Virus record (IMG/VR): IMGVR_UViG_3300013132_000105
Location: 1-38,520 of that record
Strand: one strand, 5' to 3'
Length of the DNA: 38,520 bases
DNA from: a virus
The notes under the pieces were generated by a model. That model had not been told where the DNA came from, searched no databases, and was given only the letters and a program-made list of their open reading frames with translations. This document shows, piece by piece, positions 24,924 to 31,082 of the stretch. Numbering within the stretch: the stretch's first letter is position 1; the number at the start of each line of letters is the position of its first letter. Both the position numbers and the translations under genes were made by a program.

Positions 24924-25421
24924 TTAAGATATTTTTGCTTTTGAAATTGGTCGAGCATTGAACAATTCAAGAGGAATGTTTGAACCGTTAGCTAGCTGCT
25001 CCCTCAAAAATGCTTTCAATGTCTGAGCATGCACGTCTCTCCCGAGAGAAACAGGCAAACCACGAGACTGAAGGTCTTCCGCTAATGACTCGGCTCCCTC
25101 AATCTGACCTTTTCCAAATTCTACACTTACATTTGTCTTAATCAATCCTCCGAAGCCATGTGCTTCCAGCCAATCATACGCTGCTGGTTTGCTTTCCGAC
25201 GTCAAAGATGCATAAACATCATGCTTGATTGAGACTTTCTCGCCTGTTACCAACTTCAACTCATCGACTCCAAGCTCTTGCATGGCTAGGGGAATGTCTT
25301 CCTCTTCCAACCGCCTTACAAATTCTTTCACAGTCGATAATTCTTCTTCAATTTCATCTACCTTGCGTCGTTGCTCTGTTAAAGCTGAACACAAACTAGA
25401 CACTTCTGCTAAAGTAATCAT
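24924..25421 (-). CDS. Conserved replication-module phage protein, 165 aa
   Basis: The N-terminal 45 residues form a coiled coil (EQRRKVDEIEEELSTVKEFV). The rest has GEKVSIKHDVYASL, WLEAHGFGGLIKTNVSVEFG and VHAQTLKAFLREQLANGS. I recognise this family from many aquatic phages, where it sits beside SSB-like genes; its function is not known to me. Nothing catalytic stands out. ATG 25421 overlaps the upstream stop as ATGA, so the two are coupled. A structural partner of the SSB-like protein, or a Gam-like DNA-end protector because of the coiled coil, are possibilities without proof. Confidence 0.6.
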   Translation of the reverse strand: MITLAEVSSLCSALTEQRRKVDEIEEELSTVKEFVRRLEEEDIPLAMQELGVDELKLVTGEKVSIKHDVYASLTSESKPAAYDWLEAHGFGGLIKTNVSVEFGKGQIEGAESLAEDLQSRGLPVSLGRDVHAQTLKAFLREQLANGSNIPLELFNARPISKAKIS

Positions 25422-25756
25422 AGTACAATCCTAGTTTGAATATAAATCCCCTCATGACGATCCCACTTCAACAATATGAATTTGCCGAACTTGGCTCCTA
25501 ATATCGCTGATGCTGCAGAAATTATAGCAGGATCTCCTGTCGCTAGCAATGAATCGCCAGCAGCATAATCATACAATGCAAGTTTTTGCTTCAACTGGTC
25601 CACCAAGTCTGCCGTTGCATAAAATGACACTTGCGGTGGCATCATAACAACAACATCCCCGTGCTTAGACGCTGGACCGACATTGATAGTTGGCACCAGT
25701 GAATCTGTTTCTCTGTCCCGTCTATGAGGAATTTGACAGACATAGACTTTAGGCAT
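25418..25756 (-). CDS. Conserved phage protein of the replication module, 112 aa
   Basis: I choose ATG 25756 (MPKVYVCQIPHRRDRET) because AAAGGAG lies six bases upstream and the family begins this way. The frame continues upstream to a GTG at 25798 behind another AAGGAG, so a 14-residue longer form is possible. Motifs are GPASKHGDVVVMMPPQVSFY and YDYAAGDSLLATGDPAII, then FILLKWDRHEGIY. It is common in phages beside the two genes that follow here, but of unknown role. It is the first gene of the leftward replication transcript, read from the promoter at 25827-25855. Confidence 0.65.
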   Translation of the reverse strand: MPKVYVCQIPHRRDRETDSLVPTINVGPASKHGDVVVMMPPQVSFYATADLVDQLKQKLALYDYAAGDSLLATGDPAIISAASAILGAKFGKFILLKWDRHEGIYIQTRIVL

Positions 25757-25826
25757 TCCACTCTCCTTTAATAAGGTTTTCATGCTGGTGTTGTTCACAA
25801 TTCTCCTTTCTAAGTTTTGAAAAGCA

Positions 25827-25855
25827 ATTATCCTCCAAAAAATAATTTTAGGCAA
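25827..25855 (-). promoter_or_regulatory. Leftward early promoter (replication genes)
   Basis: Minus-strand TTGCCT (25855-25850), a 17-base spacer ending TTGGAG, then GATAAT (25832-25827). The leader holds ACTTAGAAAGGAG before the first possible start. It is back to back with the rightward promoter at 25868-25897, forming a divergent control region. Confidence 0.65.
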
Positions 25856-25867
25856 ATTAAATTTTAC

Positions 25868-25897
25868 TTGCCTTTTTATTTAAAAAGAGCGCATACT
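25868..25897 (+). promoter_or_regulatory. Rightward promoter for the FAD protein gene
   Basis: TTGCCT (25868-25873), an 18-base spacer, then CATACT (25892-25897) in the context GAGCGCATACT. It is weaker than its siblings in both boxes. The leader contains TTAGAGCGGAGAA, a motif shared with two other rightward leaders. Confidence 0.55.
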
Positions 25898-25931
25898 TAG
25901 CGAGTGTTAATTATTTAGAGCGGAGAACAGT

Positions 25932-26819
25932 ATGACAACAATCGTAGGTGCAGGTCTTGCAGGTTTAATAGCAGGCTCAATATTCCCAAGGGCACAGTTA
26001 TTTGAGGCAGGGGATGAGTCTCAGTCAATACACAAAGCAGTTTTAAGATTCAGAACCAGTGCGGTTGGCGATGCAACTGGCGTTGAGTTTAAAAAGGTCA
26101 ATGTTAAAAAAGGTTTGTGGTACGAGAACAAATTCGTGCAACCCGACATACGCCTAGCCAATTGGTATTCTGGCAAGGTGGTTGGCAAATTAGCCGACAG
26201 AAGCATATGGAATTTAGACCCTGTTGAACGGTTTATAGCGCCTGAAGATCTAATAGGTCAATTAGTTGACAGATGTTCTGGTCGTATAAGCTGGAACACT
26301 AAGATGGACGAAATACCGTTCGGTGCAATCAGCACCGTTCCGATGCCAATCATGGCAAAGCTAATGGGGATAGAACATAATCAAGAGTTCAAGCATGCTC
26401 CGATTCATGTCGAGCGTTGGCACATACCTGGAGCAGACGTTTATCAAACGATTTATTACCCAGACCTAGAATTAAATGTTTATCGAGCCAGTATAACCAA
26501 AGATTTGCTGATCGTAGAAGCAATTGACAAGTTAAATCAAAACGATATTGACACTGTATTCAAATCTTTCGGGATAAATGCAGCTGCATGCTCTGCTTTT
26601 GACAAAGTTTCTCAGCGTTATGGCAAGATAAGTGCGATCGACGAAGGATTTAGACGTAATTTCATTTATAGATTGACGCAAGACTATGGAATTTACAGTC
26701 TCGGGCGTTTTGCCACGTGGCGCAACATTCTACTTGATGATGTCGTCAAAGATGCACAGGTTATTAAACGAATAATGAAGTCAGATAATTATGATTCTGT
26801 GAAAGTATTTTCAAAATAA
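25932..26819 (+). CDS. FAD-dependent oxidoreductase-like protein, 295 aa
   Basis: An N-terminal Rossmann nucleotide-binding motif VGAGLAGLIAG (residues 5-15, G-x-G-x-x-G) is followed after the next strand by LFEAGDES, the acidic end that holds an adenine ribose. Near residues 253-265 YSLGRFATWRNILLDD matches the FAD-contacting C-terminal motif of UDP-galactopyranose mutase and amine-oxidase-type flavoproteins. The protein is shorter than typical cellular members (350-400 residues). The substrate is unknown; modification of a sugar, nucleotide or host metabolite is possible. GGAGAA precedes ATG 25932. It is the first gene of the right arm, alone on its transcript before another promoter, so it may be made early. 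Confidence 0.65.
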   Translation: MTTIVGAGLAGLIAGSIFPRAQLFEAGDESQSIHKAVLRFRTSAVGDATGVEFKKVNVKKGLWYENKFVQPDIRLANWYSGKVVGKLADRSIWNLDPVERFIAPEDLIGQLVDRCSGRISWNTKMDEIPFGAISTVPMPIMAKLMGIEHNQEFKHAPIHVERWHIPGADVYQTIYYPDLELNVYRASITKDLLIVEAIDKLNQNDIDTVFKSFGINAAACSAFDKVSQRYGKISAIDEGFRRNFIYRLTQDYGIYSLGRFATWRNILLDDVVKDAQVIKRIMKSDNYDSVKVFSK

Positions 26820-26831
26820 TGAAAATAATTG

Positions 26832-26860
26832 TTGCTTTTTGTATCTAACAAGAGGATAAT
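26832..26860 (+). promoter_or_regulatory. Rightward promoter for the main replication operon
   Basis: TTGCTT (26832-26837), a 17-base spacer, then GATAAT (26855-26860), with AGAG before the -10. The expected start is near 26867; a leader of about 40 bases contains ACTTAGAGCGAGG. This promoter should drive the operon from 26908 to 35744. Confidence 0.7.
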
Positions 26861-26907
26861 AGTCTTACGGTCGCGATTGACCGATATAACTTAGAGCGAG
26901 GTTTAAG

Positions 26908-27282
26908 ATGGAAAATTTGAGTTTGACTTGCGTTAGTACTTTGAGTGGCAAGGATCTTGTTGAGAAATACAACGAGTTGACAGGCAAAAAAATAACCAGA
27001 TTCAGCAGTCTTCTTGAAGGACGCAGACGTGTTTATGAAGCATTGGGAGTTCCTAGTTGCAGCGATATTCATGCAGAGCCTATCATTGCGGAGTTTCAAG
27101 CCGAGCACGGCGTGGCTCCCCAAACAAAAAGAACGTCTGTCACAGTTGACGGCGTTACTTACAAAAGCACTGCAGCAGCATTCAAAGCACTTGGTCTTCC
27201 TATGGGGGTTCACATTCGTTTCAGAATGAAATTGAAAGCAGAGGGCAGCGCAGAAATAAATGGCAAGAAATTCATAATTTAG
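26908..27282 (+). CDS. Hypothetical protein with two small motifs, 124 aa
   Basis: The N-terminal half (LSGKDLVEKYNELTGKKITR, then FSSLLEGRRRV) has a pattern I have seen in phage proteins and may form a small helical DNA-binding unit. The C-terminal half (SVTVDGVTYKSTAAAFKALG, GVHIRFRMKLKAEG, GKKFII) resembles the short DNA-binding repeats that accompany homing or restriction-type phage proteins (the NUMOD/IENR style), and is basic. It is the first gene of the large operon, so an early regulatory role is possible. No catalytic residues are seen. It starts at ATG 26908 behind GCGAGG in the leader. Confidence 0.55.
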   Translation: MENLSLTCVSTLSGKDLVEKYNELTGKKITRFSSLLEGRRRVYEALGVPSCSDIHAEPIIAEFQAEHGVAPQTKRTSVTVDGVTYKSTAAAFKALGLPMGVHIRFRMKLKAEGSAEINGKKFII

Positions 27283-27296
27283 AAAGGGGTATCATC

Positions 27297-27593
27297 ATGG
27301 CATCAGTACAAAGATTATTCAAACCAGAAGCTGTAGCGCAAAGGTTGGTTGAGTTGCACACTAAAAAGGCTGTCATTGAAGCTCAGTATGAGCAAGCCAA
27401 AAAGCAATTGTTGGAGATGGGAGTTGAAGAGGTTTTGCTTCCAGAGGCAACAGTTAAAGTTTCTGAGGGCATTCGATTCACATTGGACAACAAGGCTGTT
27501 TTATTGAAGCTTGGTCAAAATTGGGTTGATGACCACACCAACTTAACGCAATACAAACAAGTTCGCGTTACTTACAAAGGGGTTTCAAAATGA
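27297..27593 (+). CDS. Hypothetical protein, 98 aa, N-terminal coiled coil
   Basis: A 98-residue protein. Residues 8-40 are strongly helical (AVAQRLVELHTKKAVIEAQY EQAKKQL in two parts), followed by LLPEATVKVSEGIRF and QYKQVRVTYKG, likely beta strands. The helical-then-beta layout loosely echoes the 165-residue protein at 24924-25421, which also has a coiled coil followed by a GEKVSIK-like strand. AGAAAGGGG stands eight bases upstream of the ATG. The end overlaps the next gene as ATGA. Function unknown. Confidence 0.6.
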   Translation: MASVQRLFKPEAVAQRLVELHTKKAVIEAQYEQAKKQLLEMGVEEVLLPEATVKVSEGIRFTLDNKAVLLKLGQNWVDDHTNLTQYKQVRVTYKGVSK

Positions 27594-27847
27594 ATATAAT
27601 GCTTGCTAGGGGTGGTCACAGCTACATGCTTGTTAAACAAGGCAACAAATACAACCATGTAATACCATTGGATGCCGGCGGTTTGTCCGTGGTCAAATTG
27701 ACAGACGAAGCCATGCATGAGTTGGAAATGAAAGAGTTAAAAGGTTATCCAATTCAAAAAGCATTAGAGATTTTCCGCAGGTCTGTCATCAATTTCGGTG
27801 CAACAGAAGAAGCCAAGCGCTATCTATTAGGAGAAGGAAATGATTAA
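27590..27847 (+). CDS. Hypothetical phage protein, 85 aa
   Basis: A short alpha/beta protein (MLARGGHSYMLVKQGNKYNH, then VIPLDAGGLSVVKLTDEAM). The overlap at both ends (ATGA before, 8 bases after) shows that it belongs to the operon. No motif or family recognised with confidence; no membrane segment. Confidence 0.55.
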   Translation: MNIMLARGGHSYMLVKQGNKYNHVIPLDAGGLSVVKLTDEAMHELEMKELKGYPIQKALEIFRRSVINFGATEEAKRYLLGEGND

Positions 27848-27965
27848 AGCAGAATTGTTGAAACGCTTGCCAAAAACATTGGAAGAGTACGTAAGAATGT
27901 ACTGCTCACGCAAGCATTTGAAACCATCGAATTTTTTGATTAACGGTAAAGTGAAGGAACTATAA
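27840..27965 (+). CDS. Small basic hypothetical protein, 41 aa
   Basis: ATG 27840 behind GGAGAAGGAA opens a 41-residue frame (MIKAELLKRLPKTLEEYVRM and then YCSRKHLKPSNFLINGKV). It overlaps the gene before by 8 bases and the DUF932 gene after as TAATG. Good ribosome-binding and coupling signals support it. Net charge is strongly positive; the role is unknown. Confidence 0.65.
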   Translation: MIKAELLKRLPKTLEEYVRMYCSRKHLKPSNFLINGKVKEL

Positions 27966-28948
27966 TGGCACACGAATTAGATATGAGCAATGGCAGGGCA
28001 AATATGGCTTACGCAGGCACTATGCCTTGGCATGGTCTTGGCAATGAGATCTCTCCAGACGAAGACATCGACACCTGGAAAGTTCAGGCAGGAATGAACT
28101 GGAATGTTAACCCTGCTGATTTGATTTACAAAGACGAAGACGACAATCAGTTGATATTCCCTCAGAAGCAAGTTTTGTTCCGTTCTGACACCAAAGCACC
28201 ACTCAGCGTTGTCAGCGATGCATACCGCGTAGTGCAGCCAGGAGAAGTTTTGGAGTTCTTCAGGGATCTTATCTCTGGTCAAGGCTTCAAGATGGAGACC
28301 GCAGGCTGTTTGTTCGGTGGCAAGAAGTTTTGGGCATTGGCAAGCACAGGGGACAGCGTTCGCATTATGGGTCAGGACGAAGTTAAGCCTTACTTGCTTA
28401 TGGCTTCCTCGTGTGATGGCAGCATGTCTACGGTTGCGCATTTCACTTCAGTTCGCGTGGTTTGCAATAATACTTTGCGTATGTCTGTTGGCGACTCAGG
28501 CCAGTTGGCAAGAATAAGAATACCGCACTCAGCGACATTCGTGCCAGAGCAAGTTAAAGAGCAGATGGGCGTTGCCAAAGAGGTTTGGTCAAACTTTGTT
28601 GGAAGCATGGAGATTTTAGCAAGCATGAAGCTTGATCGTGACGAAGCAATACAGATCGTTGCTGACGAGTTGAAATCAGAATGGACTGGTGAAAATCCAG
28701 AACAGTTGATGGAAGAATCAACGGTGTTGCGACGCATCATTCGTCTTTATGACGGAGAAGGTCTCGGTGCACAATACAAGTCTTCCAACGGCACAGCTTG
28801 GGGTTTGGTTAACGCTGTCACTCAATTCTTTGACCATGAGACAGGAACTGGCCAAGACAAAAGCAGGGCATTTGAGCGAGCTCATTTGACAGACCGAGCC
28901 AAACTGAAGGTTGCAGTAGCAGATCAATTATTAAGGAGAGCAGCATGA
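27965..28948 (+). CDS. DUF932 / phage-plasmid-like protein, 327 aa
   Basis: The full-length DUF932 pattern is present: N-terminal HELDMSNGRANMAYAGTMPW with HGLGNEI, then FRSDTKAPLSVVSDAYRVVQ, FGGKKFWALAST, SSCDGSMSTVAHFTSVRVVC and NNTLRMS. The C-terminus GTAWGLVNAVTQFFDHETGT completes the family (phage/plasmid-like protein TIGR03299). The biochemical role is unknown. Such genes are common in phage replication regions, and a DNA-protection or anti-host role has been proposed only loosely. It overlaps the following thyX as ATGA. Confidence 0.85.
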   Translation: MAHELDMSNGRANMAYAGTMPWHGLGNEISPDEDIDTWKVQAGMNWNVNPADLIYKDEDDNQLIFPQKQVLFRSDTKAPLSVVSDAYRVVQPGEVLEFFRDLISGQGFKMETAGCLFGGKKFWALASTGDSVRIMGQDEVKPYLLMASSCDGSMSTVAHFTSVRVVCNNTLRMSVGDSGQLARIRIPHSATFVPEQVKEQMGVAKEVWSNFVGSMEILASMKLDRDEAIQIVADELKSEWTGENPEQLMEESTVLRRIIRLYDGEGLGAQYKSSNGTAWGLVNAVTQFFDHETGTGQDKSRAFERAHLTDRAKLKVAVADQLLRRAA

Positions 28949-29658
28949 AAGTAACACTGATCAACCACACACAGGACGCAATGAATCTATTGCTGTTCAC
29001 CAAGGCAACGAGGTTAACCATGACACCAGGATTGTTGGAGGAGATCAGCAATCTTCCTGAGGAGGAAAAGTTGGAGCAGCTAGATTACATGGCCAATACA
29101 ATTCCTTCCAGCTGGGAGTTCGTTGACTACGTGTTTTTGGTTGAAGGAGTCAGCCGTGCTTACACTCACCAACAGGTGCGCACGAGGAATGCTAGCTACG
29201 CTCAGCAAACCATGCGCGTTCTTGAGATGGGCGAGTTCGATTACGTTTACACAGACAAGAACAAGGAGAGCGATGAAGCAACCAGCGTGATCGATGATCT
29301 TTTGGCGCACACCAAGTCTGTTTACAATCATTTGCTTTCAATAGGTCAACCTGCTGAAGATGCACGAGGCATTCTTCCAACCAACATCAGCACTAACATT
29401 GTCTGTAAATTCAATCTGCGCACTATGGTTGATCTTGCCAAGTCTCGTACAGGCGGCAGAACGCAAAGCGAATATCAAAAGGTTGTCAATGCTATGGTCG
29501 ATGAGATCTTTAGAGTTCATCCTTGGGCTGAGAAGTTTTTCTTCAAGCATGGCAGAGATTACTTCGCAGAAATTGAGGAATTCGCCAAGAAAAAATTCCC
29601 TGATCTAAAAGAGCGAGGTGAGTTGCTCAAGATAGTCGATGGGATGCGTAAATCATGA
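28945..29658 (+). CDS. thyX: Flavin-dependent thymidylate synthase, variant motif, 237 aa
   Basis: ThyX makes dTMP from dUMP with methylenetetrahydrofolate, FAD and NADPH. The signature region is HQQVRTRNASYAQQTMR (residues 75-91). The canonical R-H-R-x7-S is here R79-T80-R81-x7-T89, so the His and last Ser are replaced. NLRTMVDLAKSRTGGRTQSE near residues 157-176 keeps the C-terminal substrate-binding Asn/Arg pattern. Length is normal for the family. The enzyme is likely active, since RTR forms occur in other phage ThyX-like proteins I know, but this is unproven. ATGA overlaps bind it to DUF932 before and a small gene after. It would supply thymine for the phage polymerase encoded downstream. 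Confidence 0.8.
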   Translation: MKVTLINHTQDAMNLLLFTKATRLTMTPGLLEEISNLPEEEKLEQLDYMANTIPSSWEFVDYVFLVEGVSRAYTHQQVRTRNASYAQQTMRVLEMGEFDYVYTDKNKESDEATSVIDDLLAHTKSVYNHLLSIGQPAEDARGILPTNISTNIVCKFNLRTMVDLAKSRTGGRTQSEYQKVVNAMVDEIFRVHPWAEKFFFKHGRDYFAEIEEFAKKKFPDLKERGELLKIVDGMRKS

Positions 29659-29831
29659 ACATCCCTCAAACTGGAGTGAACGCGCAAAAGGCAAAATTCT
29701 TTAAAGAGATTGCCTCTGCTTTTGATTTTCTTTCTCTGTTTCATTCTCTTCCTGCTGATGATCAGGCTTCATTGATGAATGATTTAACTGCTCTCCAAGC
29801 AAAGGCGGTGCAAAATGTACGCAGTGTTTGA
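29655..29831 (+). CDS. Small hypothetical protein between thyX and HAD gene, 58 aa
   Basis: The ATGA overlap with thyX starts a 58-residue frame (MNIPQTGVNAQKAKFFKEIA, then SAFDFLSLFHSLPADDQASL, ending QNVRSV). It is helical with an amphipathic middle. The last 17 bases overlap the HAD gene. Operon overlaps on both sides suggest a real gene; nothing known about it. Confidence 0.6.
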   Translation: MNIPQTGVNAQKAKFFKEIASAFDFLSLFHSLPADDQASLMNDLTALQAKAVQNVRSV

Positions 29832-30285
29832 TTTAGATAATTGTCTTGCTGATGACGGATGGAGAGTTGACATCATACATCATGATTGCGAAAATGTGTT
29901 CAACAAGTACAATGCATACCATCTTATGTCAGAGTTTGACAAGGCTGCAAATTTGCACAAACTTAAAGAGCATAGCACAGATGAGATTGTGATTCTTACA
30001 GCAAGACCAGACCACTATCGCAAGATAACTCAAAGATGGCTTGTCAAGCATGGCATTGCCTATTCCAAACTGTTGATGCGACCAAATAGATCTCGTGAGC
30101 ACAGCGCCTCTTTGAAGTTGAAATTGATGAAGACACACAAGATAGCTCCTGAAGAAATATCTTGCGCTTACGATGACAGACAAGACGTTGTCGATGCTTA
30201 CAAAAGCATAGGCATCAATGCTTATGTCCTCAAAATTAATGATGTTGACTACTACGGAGAAAAGAAACATGAAAATGCAGCCTGA
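29815..30285 (+). CDS. HAD-superfamily phosphatase, 156 aa
   Basis: All four HAD motifs are visible: motif I VFDLDNCLADD (nucleophile Asp 6, acid Asp 8), motif II ILTARP (Thr 62), a Lys-rich motif III (SLKLKLMK, about 99-106) and motif IV YDDRQDVVDAY (Asp 120-121 and 124). It resembles the phosphatase half of T4-type polynucleotide kinase (PNKP) and could clean 3'-phosphates or handle nucleotides. No cap domain of usable size is visible, so large substrates are possible. Its place between thyX and DUF6378 suggests nucleotide metabolism or nucleic-acid repair. Confidence 0.75.
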   Translation: MYAVFDLDNCLADDGWRVDIIHHDCENVFNKYNAYHLMSEFDKAANLHKLKEHSTDEIVILTARPDHYRKITQRWLVKHGIAYSKLLMRPNRSREHSASLKLKLMKTHKIAPEEISCAYDDRQDVVDAYKSIGINAYVLKINDVDYYGEKKHENAA

Positions 30286-30577
30286 TGAAATCCTTGCAGC
30301 TATGGCAGATACCTATCGCGAACGAAGCAAACAGTACGGCAATAACTGGCGCAAGATTGGTGCTGTGATGGTGGCTCTTTATCCAACGGGGTTAACGCTT
30401 GAGACAGAAGACGACTTCAACAAGTTTCACCTGTTCTTGCTGTCTATGGTAAAACTAACAAGGTTGTCAGAGAGCGGATTGTCGCACCAAGACTCTGCCC
30501 ATGACAACGCAGTCTATAGCGCCATGCTTGAGTCTCTTATAATTGAAGGGGACAATGATGATATCCATAGTATTTGA
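30269..30577 (+). CDS. DUF6378 phage protein, 102 aa
   Basis: I start at ATG 30269 (MKMQPDEILAAMADTYRER): CGGAGA lies eight bases before it, and longer forms have no support. DEILAAMADTYRERSKQYGN, ALYPTGLTLETEDDFNKFHL and KLTRLSESGLSHQDSAHDNA match the DUF6378 pattern. I know these as phage proteins of about 100 residues and unknown function, possibly all-helical and related in style to nucleotide-pyrophosphatase (MazG-like) helices. The 3' end overlaps the exonuclease start by 20 bases. Confidence 0.7.
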   Translation: MKMQPDEILAAMADTYRERSKQYGNNWRKIGAVMVALYPTGLTLETEDDFNKFHLFLLSMVKLTRLSESGLSHQDSAHDNAVYSAMLESLIIEGDNDDIHSI

Positions 30578-31082
30578 CACAGAGACGACAGGTCTTCCCT
30601 TGCCAAGCATTGCTCCTGTAGAGAAACAACCAAAGATCATTGAACTTGCTCTGCAAAGGTTTGAAGACGGACAACTGGTCAGCAAGCACGAATGGCTCAT
30701 CAATCCTGGTGAGTCTTTGACTCCAGAGATCGTAAAGATAACTGGAATCACAGATGCAGACTTAGAAGGCAAGCCGTCTTTCAAAGAATTGCTTGAAGAG
30801 ATAAAGCAGGCATTCTCTGGAGCGGATTTTCTTTACGCACACAATGCTTGGTTCGACACGTCACTTATGAATTTTGAATTGGAGAGGACTGAGTGCACTG
30901 ACTTTCCTTGGCCAAAAGAAACTGTCTGCACGGTTGCTGCATTCGAACATCTGTTCGGTAGACGAGCAAAGTTGATAGAGTTGTATCACAAAATCCTGGA
31001 CAAAGAGCTGTTCCAAAAGCACAGAGCTCAGAGTGATGTTGATGCATTGGTTGAAATATTATTACACGAAGGATTGCTATGA
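30558..31082 (+). CDS. DnaQ-type 3'-5' exonuclease (proofreader), 174 aa
   Basis: A DEDDh exonuclease. ExoI is VFDTETTG (Asp 7, Glu 9), ExoII HNAWFD (about 95-100) and ExoIII HRAQSDVDA (about 155-163, His and last Asp). I choose ATG 30558 since AAGGGG lies six bases before it; ATG 30555 is also in frame. The gene overlaps the polymerase gene by ATGA (stop TGA 31080-31082, start 31079), a common way to keep equal amounts of proofreader and polymerase. Since the polymerase has lost its PHP metal ligands, this subunit probably provides the proofreading. Confidence 0.88.
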   Translation: MISIVFDTETTGLPLPSIAPVEKQPKIIELALQRFEDGQLVSKHEWLINPGESLTPEIVKITGITDADLEGKPSFKELLEEIKQAFSGADFLYAHNAWFDTSLMNFELERTECTDFPWPKETVCTVAAFEHLFGRRAKLIELYHKILDKELFQKHRAQSDVDALVEILLHEGLL

